The position numbers and the translations under genes were made by a program. Source: Omphiscola glabra (taxonomy: Eukaryota > Mollusca > Gastropoda > Lymnaeidae). Taken from it: DNA of 64,000 bases. Of this stretch, positions 23,012 to 31,488 are shown in pieces. A model generated the notes under the pieces. That model was given only the letters and a program-made list of their open reading frames with translations. It made no database searches and was not told where the DNA came from. Location of the stretch: the NCBI GenBank assembly GCA_964017045.1, contig OZ024797.1, positions 11,625,062 to 11,689,061 of the forward strand, given 5' to 3'. Numbering within the stretch: position 1 is the stretch's first letter; each line of letters starts with the position of its first letter.

Positions 23012-23208
23012 CAGCGATTCTCAACCTGTGGGTCGCGACCCCTTTGTGGGTCGAATGACCTTTTCCCAGGGGTCGCCTAAGGCCATCGGAAAACACATAT
23101 ACTCAACAGTTATGAAGTAGCAACGAAAGTAATTTTGTGGCTGGGGGTCGCTACAATATAAGGAACTGTATTAAAGGGTCGCGGCATTAGAAAGGTTGTG
23201 AATCACTA
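23012..23208. mobile_element. SPIN-like hAT MITE, about 197 bp, beside GPCR gene C start
   Basis: The left end is CAGCGATTCTCAACCTGTGG and the right end AAAGGTTGTGAATCACTA, an imperfect inverted repeat. The flanks GCTTATAG (23004-23011) and GCATAGAG (23209-23216) match at 6 of 8 bases, as an aged hAT target duplication would. The interior (GGTCGCGACCCCTTTG, AGGGGTCGCCTAAGGCCATC, GTTATGAAGTAGCAACGAAA, GGAACTGTATTAAAGGGTCG) closely matches, from memory, the non-autonomous SPIN elements known from tetrapods. It ends 14 bp before the ATG of gene C, so it lies in the 5' UTR or proximal promoter. The hAT call is firm; the SPIN identity rests on recall and needs a search. Confidence 0.8.
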
Positions 23209-23222
23209 GCATAGAGCGCATC

Positions 23223-23447
23223 ATGGAGGTCACAGATTTCAATGGAGACGTCACAAGCGTTTCATTCTACATGTTCAATTCGTCACTATTCAACGAAGAC
23301 CACAATCGAACGACAGGCGCTGCTGGGTTAGATGCTTCCAAATTGATCGTCATGGTCAGTAACGTATTGTTGAGTGTGGTCATAGTTGGAGCTAACAGCC
23401 TGACCTTGCTGGCAGAATGTAGAACCAAGTCACTTAAAAACATTCGC
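23223..23447 (+). CDS. GPCR gene C exon 1 (N-terminus, TM1)
   Basis: Residues 1-75. NSS and NRT glycosylation sites precede TM1 with VGANSLTLLA; it ends SLKNIR at donor CGC|GTAAGT, the same position as gene B. Confidence 0.82.
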
Positions 23448-23601
23448 GTAAGTTGTGGAGTAGTGTAATTTAATTTTAAAAATGTTTAGTTTACCTTAAA
23501 TATAACCTTTAAAATCCATTGCGTGTACCAAAGTCTTTACATTCTCTTTATTATAATAATCATGTATATATATTTTATATATATATATATATATATAAAT
23601 A

Positions 23602-23645
<44 letters not shown>

Positions 23646-26600
23646 ACGACAGTTTACAATAGTTTAGGTAGTCAATATGGCTAAATATTGTGTTGACTCC
23701 ATGATGTTGTTTTTGTTTGTTTGTGTTTAATTACTGAAAAGTTAACATAACATAGTTTTCAGGTACTTAAATTTTAATTCACCGCAAAAATTATCATTAC
23801 CGCTATTGTAATCTATGCAGCCATATTCAGTTTATTAAATACAACTGCTTCTGTAGACGCCATGAATTTTTTGACAATTTCAGCATTAGTTCACGATAAA
23901 GAAGGCAGTATATTGTTTCTACAACAACACGGTATTATGCATGCTGTCAGACAATGTGCGAACACCCATAACATGATTTTATCCTTGAATAACCGACAGG
24001 ATCGTTTAACTGGTTTTAATGGAAATTTGAAATAATGTATAATAATGTATATGTTTAATAATTTTTGCGTTGAATTAAAAGTTTTTATTCAAAAGAACAT
24101 TTGTTTTATTGGAAGTGTGAATAATAATAATTTTTGCGGTGAATTAAAATTGAAGAGCATTTGTTATAGCGGAAGTGTGAATAATAATAATTTTTGCGGT
24201 GAATTAAAATTGAAGTACCAGTTTTTAATTAAACATACTCATTATTTAGTGACGGTCTAATAATTATTCTTGTTAGTTGCATATGTTTTTGTTGTTTTTT
24301 AGTAGGATTTTTTGTAGTAGATCTTTTGTTAGTATAGTAGGTCTTTTGATAGTAGGTTTTTTGTTAATAGCTCTTTTGTTAGTAGGTCTTTTGATAGTAG
24401 GTTTTCTGTTAGTAGGTTTTTTGTTAGTATGTCTTTTGTTAGTAGGTCTTTTGTTAGTAGGTCTTTTGTTAGTAGGTCTTTTGTTAGTAGGTCTTTTGTT
24501 AGTAGGTCTTTTGTAAGTAGGTCTTTTGTTAGTAGGTCTTTTGTTAGTAGGTCTTTTGTTTGTAGGTCTTTTGTTAGTAGGTCTTTTGTTAGTAGGTCTT
24601 TTGTTTGTAGGTCTTTTGTTAGTAGGTTTTTAGTTTGCTTTTTTTAAAAATCACGATATTTTTTTTAATACCAACTTATAATTATAGCAAATATTATGAC
24701 AAAATGCTCTAAAAAGTTATCTTTTTAAAAATTAACAATTTTTTTAAAGTCATTTGAAAGTTATCAAAGATCCCAGACTTTGATCCTTATCGATAAGCCA
24801 GAGTAATCTAATTCGCTACATGGCGAAACAGAATGTGGTCAAATCTTCCTTAATGCTATTAACGATACTTTTTTTTCTCTCCCTACCATAAGAATAAGTA
24901 CATAGTGTCACTAGCAGTGGCTGACTTCTATGTGGGATTGACGTATGGGGCTATGGTCTTCCAAAACTATGGAAAATCCATTCAGGCCGTGGATGAGGTA
25001 ACTTGTTTTGTTGACTCAATCATTGTGGATGAGGTAGCTTGTTTTGATGACTCAATCATTGAATTTAGTCGTGGAGGTATTTATCATATCATTGTATTTA
25101 GTCGTGGGCGTATTTATCATATCATTGTATTTAGTCGCGGGGGTATTTATCATATCATTGTATTTAGTCGCGGAGATATTTATCATATCACTGTATTTAG
25201 TAGTGGAGATATTTATCATATCATTGTATTTAGTCGTGGAGGTATTTATCATATCATTGTGTTTAGTCGTGGAGGTATTATCATATCATTGTGTTTAGTC
25301 GTGGAGGTATTTATCATATCACTGTATTTAGTCGTGGAGGTATTTATCATATCAGCGTATTTAGTCATGGAGGTATTTATCATATCATTGTATTTAGTCG
25401 TGGAGGTATTTATCATATCACTGTATTTAGTCGTGGAGGTATTTATCATATCACTGTATTTAGTCGTGGAGGTATTTATCATATCATTGTGTTTAGTCGT
25501 GGAGGTATTATCATATCATTGTGTTTAGTCGTGGAGGTATTTATCATATTACTGTGTTTAGTCGTGGAGGTATTTATCATATCACTGTATTTAGTCGTGG
25601 AGGTATTTATCATATCATTGTATTTAGTCGTGGAGGTATTTATCATATCATTGTATTTAGTCGTGGAGGTATTTATCATATCATTGTATTTAGTCATGGA
25701 GGTATTTATCATATCACTGTATTTAGTCGTGGAGGTATTTATCATATCACCGTATTTAGTCGTGGAGGTATTTATCATATCACTGTATTTAGTCGTGGAG
25801 GTATTTATCATATCACTGTATTTAGTCGTGGAGGTATTTATCATATCATTGTATTTAGTCATGGAGGTATTTATCATATCATTGTATTTAGTCGTGAAGG
25901 TATTTACCATCAACTTCTCATGTCTACGAGGTCTGTGCAAAGCCACAAAACTAGGAAGTGATCGTGGGGGGGGGGGGGGGGGGGGAAAGCGGACCCACAA
26001 GCAAAAGTCGTTTATATTTCTTTATTGCAAATTCGAAACAATCCTTCTTTTTAAATCACTAACTTCGTTCAATTTTCTTTAAATATAGAAATTATGTATT
26101 TAATGTGATTTCTTTATAATTTTCTTTACTGTGTTGAAGTATAGGAAAAACATTAGACCATCTCCTGCGTGAGAACGTTTCATGACATATTTCGTGACCC
26201 AGGTCCGAATCACGGCCATGCGTGCCCTGGTCCCATTCGACTAAAAGCTATTCGAATGTCATTTGTGGTAGTTTACTTCAGTTAAACTGAAGAAGTAAGT
26301 TTACAAACGTGTAGTCCATTCAATTACCTTTCATATGATACCAAATTTTGTCTTACAGACCCAACAATAGTATTTTTTATATTTTTTTAAATGAACCCAA
26401 CCTCTCACTTCTGATACCGGGTCCGAATAGCCACTTCGTAAATATAATACAAACCAGTGATACATGCACACACTTCTTATTTCGTCAATTAAAATGTTTA
26501 TGAGCATGATAATGATGAATTTCAAGAAATTAATGAATTGAAAAAGCCCTGGTTTCCTAAATTTAAAAAAACAATTAACAAAATAATAAGCGAAATATTA

Positions 26601-29600
26601 TCATTCTCTAAGATTATTAAATATTATTAACCTTTGCCTTTGACAATATTGATGAGCATGATAATGATAAATCAAAATGAATATCACAAATGAATGAATT
26701 GAATAAACCTAGTTTTCCAAATTGTATTTTTGAAAAAAAAATTATAACATTACCATTCCATTCGTTTTTCTTTCACAAAACAGTTTACATTTGGCTAGGC
26801 CTAACTGAAATTTAATTTTTAGGAAATAAAAGACAAGTAGGTCATCATGCAGCTGTGAGCAGTTTTCGCTGGAGTATATATAACATACGATGACAGCAAG
26901 ACGTCGAGCAATAATGAATATTGGATGGCCGGCCTAGAGACAGACAGACAGTCTGACCTCTGGTAGATGACCGAAAACCCCAATATCCATCATTTTCGGC
27001 CGAAACCGAAATTAAACCGAAAGTTAACTTTCTGTTTCGGCCGTAGCCGAAATTAAACCGAAAGTTAACTTTTCTGTTTCGGCCGTAGCCGAAATTAAAC
27101 CGAAATTTAACGTTTCGGTTTCGGCCGAAACCAAAATTAGGCCGAAAGTGATCAAATTGCCACTTTCGGCAACGAAGCTGAAGCCGAAATTCGGTCGGTC
27201 TCTGATGGAGAGGGATAAGAAAACTCATGATTTAGTACCTATATATATTTTTTTGTTCAGTGTCGCTACTATTTGGGAACATTGTATAGCACCCTGACGG
27301 TCAGCCTCTTCAGCATGCTGCTGGTAGCCGTCGACCGCTACGTCTACATCGCTCATCCATTCTTCTACATGAGGAAGGTGACGGAGAGAAAGATCAACAT
27401 GCTTATTGTCTTCAAGTGGGCGGCGTCTTACAGTTTCGGAATTAGTACAACCTTCGCTACTGGGGCTCAGGTTTGTGTAGCTTCGTTTGTTAAGTATCAT
27501 AGCATGCAGAGGCGTAGCTAGGGTTAGCGCCGTCCGTGTGCGGGTCAAGCTTTTTGACACCCCCCCCTCCTTTTTCCCCGAATAAAGCTCTGCAGGTGGC
27601 CGAAAATGCCACCCATCAATATAAGGAAATGAGTGGCACCCGGGGCTGAAAACCCCTTCCGCACCCCCTTTCCAACGCCACTAATAGTTTGTTTTTTAGT
27701 GATACTGCTAGTCACTGAAAGTATTTCAGCCACTGATAATTTGTTAGTTACTAATGGCGTGTTAGTCACCTTAATTAACTGTAACGGTGAAAGGCTGATT
27801 ATCCATCCATCCCTGTGGCGCTACAGCCCATGGCCTGCCTCACCCCTTCCTTCCACTCAGACCATCCATCCCTGTGGCGCTACAGCCCATGGCCTGCCTC
27901 ACCACTTCCTTCCACTCAGACCTAACGAACGCTTATCTTTTCCATGCTTGGATTCCCAGCGGCTGTAGATCTTTTCCCACATTATCCAAAGATCTAAGCC
28001 TAGTTCTGCCTTTGAGCCGTTTTCCACTGGGGTTTTGGTGATGCACCCTCTTCATTCCTATGTCATTTATTCTCTCTAAGTGTCCAGCCTATGGTAGCCT
28101 GCCCTCTTTATTTCTGCTACTAGCGTGGAGTCCTGATATAGACCATGCATTGCCTGGTTGGCATATTATCTAATATTAAATATTTAATATTGTTCATATG
28201 ATAATCAAAGTCATATAAAGGATTTGATAATGTACTATGTTTATTTTTAGCCTTAATAAAGCATTTAAAACCTTATAGAATGACTATAGTTAACATATAT
28301 TAAGCAGGCGTACGTTTATATTATTAACTAGCAAATTAGCCCGTCAAATCTTGTACAAGACAAACGTATTCGAAATAATTACGTGCTACCGTAAGAATCA
28401 TAACCAAAAAATGTTTGTTTAACTAAATTAGTATTTATTGAATCTATAATAAGTAAACTTCAATCAGTGATGTCTGGTACCGTCAAAGATGCATAAATCT
28501 CTGCCCAAACTCATCAATGTATGCAAAGTTTTAATGTATTCTTTTCAATCCTTCAATGTTTCAGGCGTGTAACCCTTCTTACATCTTTGATAACACTATG
28601 ATTGGATACGGCTTTCCTTCATTTTTCCTAGTGGTTTCTGTTGGGATAGGCATAACGTACGGCCGTACAGCAATGATCGCCAAAAAATACGTGGATAGGA
28701 GAAATAAGAGAGTGGTGTTGATGAACAAAGCCGTGTGTAAAAAAAAAGACAGTCTTCAAGGCTGCCGAAAAGTGGACGGGGAAAGGCCTTCAAGCACTAT
28801 CCAGGTCGTAGAGGACAGTCTGGAAGATTTAGTCAGACAAGAAGTCTCATATAAACCTGATGCGGTAATTATAAAGTACGGGCAGTGCAAGCAAGACGCC
28901 CTTGCCATTTTATCCGAAGACGAAATAAAATGGCAACTCGAGCAACAACAAAATAAAGCAGGGTGTCCGAATATCCAGAAGACACCCGAGGTGGATATAC
29001 TATTTAGCTGTGAAAACGGTGTTACCAATGATGACATATTTACAGAAATGTTTGATGACTTTGACGATACCACTACCAAAGATAGCATAGAAGTTCGTCA
29101 AAAGAAGACTGCGTTGGCTACAGAGTATTCTATGTCCTCAGAAATGTGTGATAGATCAATAGATAAAATACCAAGCCCCGTTAATCCACAAATTAGAACA
29201 CAGATGATTGCTGTCAATGGGTGCTCCAAGTATCTAGAATGCAGACACGGTGACCAACCAGAATCATGTAACGAAAAGTATGAAAAGGGCATTCTGGAAA
29301 CAGAATCTTGTGTCCAGCTAAAAGAAACCCAAGACTTGGAAATGCATTGTAAACTTGGAATATTTTGTGAGCAAAAATCTGAACCAGTTGACCAACAAAT
29401 AGGATCACGCCACCACCAAGGCAACTTACGGGACAATCACGTGAAATCAGATAACCAACAAGGATCACGTGATTCAAAAAGTGAACCGTCATTAGCAGAA
29501 ACGGTACCAAACCCGTGCAGCCTGGCCTCTCTGAGGTGGATGAAGCAAATGGTGGTGGTGTTCGGACTGTTTGTGGTGTGCTGGACACCGTCCATGGTTT

Positions 29601-29776
29601 ATATTCTCATGTCCCTCGTCTACACACCCGACATCCGACTCATGTACAGTCTTTCAGTTTTTGGAGTCGCCAACTCGGGAGTGAACTTCTTTGTGTACTC
29701 CTCTCTGAACAAAGGTTTTAGGACAGCCATTAAGAGGAGGATGCGATGCCACTGTAAAGAGGATATTATGATTTGA
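23223..29776 (+). CDS. Class A (rhodopsin-like) GPCR, gene C, four exons, 583 aa
   Basis: Paralogue of gene B and gene A. Four exons (listed separately) join in phase 0 to give 583 residues. Landmarks are N-glycosylation sites N19 and N28, N58 (1.50), D86 (2.50), C111 (3.25), D135-R-Y, W163 (4.50), C182 in loop 2, C519-W-T-P in TM6 and N554-FFVY in TM7, with Phe replacing the Pro of NPxxY. Intracellular loop 3 is about 290 residues, hydrophilic and weakly related to that of gene B. The introns are long: intron 1 has AT, 61-bp and 15-bp repeats; intron 2 a 33-bp array and a hAT-like element; intron 3 a hAT MITE. A possible AATAAA lies only 5 bp after the stop (29782-29787). The ligand is unknown. 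The start is the only ATG giving a glycosylated N-terminus before TM1, but it sits 14 bp after a transposon, so the true transcript start should be checked. Confidence 0.87.
23560..23642. repeat. (AT)n microsatellite in intron 1 of gene C
   Basis: About 80 bp of TATATA with rare interruptions. Confidence 0.95.
24048..24235. repeat. About 61-bp tandem repeat, three copies, intron 1 of gene C
   Basis: The phrase AATAATTTTTGCGGTGAATT and its neighbours recur three times, the first copy diverged. Confidence 0.85.
24300..24640. repeat. 15-bp minisatellite, about 22 copies, intron 1 of gene C
   Basis: The unit TTTTGTTAGTAGGTC recurs, well conserved after 24440 and decayed before it. The period is a multiple of three, which produces spurious open frames. 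Confidence 0.95.
24893..24997 (+). CDS. GPCR gene C exon 2 (TM2)
   Basis: Residues 76-110. The acceptor is CTACCATAAG and the donor GAG|GTAACT. It begins NKYIVSLAVADFYVG with Asp2.50. A duplicate of the exon end and donor lies 36 bp downstream (GTGGATGAG|GTAGCT, ending 25033), a possible in-frame alternative donor. Confidence 0.87.
25062..25910. repeat. 33-bp minisatellite, about 26 copies, intron 2 of gene C
   Basis: The unit is built on TTTAGTCGTGGAGGTATTTA plus TCATATCATTGTA, with C/T and G/A variants. Two copies have lost one T (near 25275 and 25507, about 231 bp or seven units apart). Because 33 is divisible by three, several frames stay open for long stretches; the peptides are an 11-residue repeat with no known domain. 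Confidence 0.96.
25911..26479. other. Intron 2 of gene C, no element recognised
   Basis: Contains a poly-G run of about 20 at 25966-25985 and otherwise AT-rich unique DNA. Confidence 0.4.
26480..27205. mobile_element. hAT-like non-autonomous element, copy 2 (rearranged), intron 2 of gene C
   Basis: Matches the right two thirds of the element at 19587-20407: the shared GAGCATGATAATGATAA phrase, the CTGTGAGCAGT phrase, then tandem TTTCGGCC/AAACCGAAAGTTAAC motifs, and a right end TTCGGTCGGTCTCTGA. The left terminal part is not recognisable, and a piece of the interior is duplicated near 26493-26560. Its right end is about 55 bp from the exon 3 acceptor. Confidence 0.75.
27261..27470 (+). CDS. 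GPCR gene C exon 3 (TM3, DRY, TM4)
   Basis: Residues 111-180. The acceptor is TTTTTTTGTTCAG and the donor CAG|GTTTGT. It begins with Cys3.25 and carries AVDRYVYIAHPF; TM4 keeps Trp4.50 (W163). Confidence 0.9.
27507..27683. mobile_element. hAT MITE (decayed), intron 3 of gene C
   Basis: The left end CAGAGGCGTAGCTAG and right end AACGCCACTA are decayed versions of the termini at 17627-17810. The flanks ATAGCATG and ATAGTTTG match at 6 of 8 bases. It begins 37 bp after exon 3. Confidence 0.75.
27800..28170. repeat. Dispersed-repeat-like segment with a 59-bp tandem duplication
   Basis: A unit starting CATCCCTGTGGCGCTACAGC is present twice in tandem (about 27805-27922), followed by GC-richer sequence unlike the surrounding AT-rich intron. 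It looks like the minus strand of a transposon or SINE tail, but the family was not identified. Confidence 0.5.
28565..29776 (+). CDS. GPCR gene C exon 4 (TM5, long ICL3, TM6, TM7, tail)
   Basis: Residues 181-583, stop TGA at 29774-29776. The acceptor is TCAATGTTTCAG. It begins ACNPSYIFDN (loop 2 cysteine), then TM5, an acidic and Gln-rich loop of about 290 residues, RWMKQMVVVFGLF, the CWTP motif, TM7, and the tail CHCKEDIMI. Confidence 0.9.
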   Translation, partial: ACNPSYIFDNTMIGYGFPSFFLVVSVGIGITYGRTAMIAKKYVDRRNKRVVLMNKAVCKKKDSLQGCRKVDGERPSSTIQVVEDSLEDLVRQEVSYKPDAVIIKYGQCKQDALAILSEDEIKWQLEQQQNKAGCPNIQKTPEVDILFSCENGVTNDDIFTEMFDDFDDTTTKDSIEVRQKKTALATEYSMSSEMCDRSIDKIPSPVNPQIRTQMIAVNGCSKYLECRHGDQPESCNEKYEKGILETESCVQLKETQDLEMHCKLGIFCEQKSEPVDQQIGSRHHQGNLRDNHVKSDNQQGSRDSKSEPSLAETVPNPCSLASLRWMKQMVVVFGLFVVCWTPSMVYILMSLVYTPDIRLMYSLSVFGVANSGVNFFVYSSLNKGFRTAIKRRMRCHCKEDIMI

Positions 29777-29794
29777 TGCCAAATAAAAAGATTG

Positions 29795-29975
29795 GGGTCA
29801 AAGACTGGTGGTTCGTCCGGTTAAAGTTTGGTGGTTCAACTTGCCAAAATATGATGGTTCGTCTGGTCAAAGTAAGGTGGTTCGTCTTAAAGTTTGGTGT
29901 TCACCTAGTTAAAGTCTGGTGGTTATGGTGGTTAAAGTCTGGTGGTTCGCCTGGTAAAAGTCTGGTGGTCCGTCT
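29795..29975 (+). repeat. Imperfect 25-30 bp repeat after gene C stop
   Basis: The phrase AAAGT(C/T)TGGTGGTTCG recurs about seven times, directly after the stop codon and possible poly(A) signal of gene C. Confidence 0.75.
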
Positions 29976-31281
29976 GCAATCATATATGAATCATATAGGT
30001 CTTTATTTTATTTTTTTATAAGAAATACATTTTAAAATGTCATATTTTAAAAGCATATATCTTTAAGCGATCAATATATTTAAAAAAAATTATTTTACTT
30101 TAATGTATCAACAAACATGAATTGTTTAATATGAAATTCCTCCCGACTAGTTTGACAGTATGTCAATGCTGTTCAACCCCCGGCCCGTGGGCTGATATTG
30201 AAAGGCCAGACAAGCTAGACAAGTTGGCCCTTTTAAATTGTTAAAAATTGTTGAAGTGAAAGCGTTTTATTTTAGTTTTTGCAAAATATGACTACTCAAT
30301 ATTTTAATTAGGTTTTTTAATATTATTATTTTGGGGTTGGGGGTGTGTAAATTATTAATAGAAAATAACTGTAAATTATAATTGTCAGGCGTATGATGGT
30401 AATTGAACTCCAGCCCTCTAGAATTGAAAAAACACGTGTTGTGACTGCACATCCACCAGGCCGCGTGTAAAATTGTGAAATGTAAGCTCTTAAAACTGAT
30501 ATAATAATTATGGACCTGCTAAAAAAAATATGTTTACAATAATCACTGGATCGTATAATTTGATTGTCTGAAAAGGTGAAGAATTATTGAGATATTTTTG
30601 CGAAATTGTAATAATTTTCATCATTAAAATTTTTGAAAAAATAGTCACCATTGTTTAAACAGTTTTTTAAACTTTAACTTTTCGTATTGCTAATATTCAT
30701 AGGGAACTCCGAAATTAAAATTACCGTGTCTAGCAAGACACAGAATTTTTTCGAAGTCCAAGGTCTAGGGGAAAAAAAGAAATTCCTTCTCAGAATCCGG
30801 AAAGTACACATTAATACCAAAAGCTGTCAACGAAGCCTTTCATGATTGAAGTGAATCAGATCACATTACCTCTGGCTTTGTTCAGAATTATGGATGGTTT
30901 TACTTGCACGAGTCGCAATGTGATTTACACCAACCTTGTGGAAAAAGTGCGTGAAGTGAGTATTGTGTGGAAGACGGGACATCGCCTTGGTGACCGATTC
31001 AGATCACTCCTGAACACCAAAAAAAAAAAAAACTACAAAAACAAGACCTCTGTCACGTTCCAAAACATTTTACCATTGATAATCGCATTTATATAAAGAT
31101 AATTAATATTGCATTTACGTGTGTATGATATTTTGTGATAGTTGCAAAGCCAAAAGAATTACAATGATCTTTAAAAAAGATTTATATATAAATCAAAATA
31201 TTTTGTTCGTTGACTCCATAAGGTACACAATTTAAATTTGGTATATCTATAATATCTTTTCTTGTCTCGCTGTTCGCTGTA
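29976..31281. other. Intergenic DNA, no gene seen
   Basis: AT-rich; a GC-richer patch near 30175-30235 may be an old transposon end. No exon was recognised. Confidence 0.4.
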
Positions 31282-31488
31282 CAGTGGAACCCCGCTATAA
31301 CGCGCCCCACCATAACGCGAATTCGGATATAACGCGGTCGTAGCATGGCTCCCGAAATTTTGTACATTCATTCACATGGAGAAAACAATTTTTGGAGATA
31401 TTGTAAAACCGCGCATTAACGCGACCCCGATTTTAACGCGATCCGATTTTATGGCCCCCGATCATCGCGTTATAGCGGGGTTCTACTG
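31282..31488. mobile_element. Tc1/mariner-type (pogo/Tigger-like) MITE, 207 bp
   Basis: Inverted termini CAGTGGAACCCCGCTATAAC and GTTATAGCGGGGTTCTACTG are flanked on both sides by TA (31280-31281 and 31489-31490), the target of Tc1/mariner transposons. The inside repeats AACGCG motifs and has no coding capacity. Confidence 0.9.

Noticed and set aside
24277..24647. Hydrophobic LLVGLLLVG and SFVSRSFVSR frames as proteins
   Set aside because: Produced by the 15-bp intronic minisatellite, whose period is divisible by three.
26845..27228. Minus-strand frame with FRFNFGYGRNRK repeats as a gene
   Set aside because: It is a shadow of the tandem TTTCGGCC motifs in the hAT-like element.
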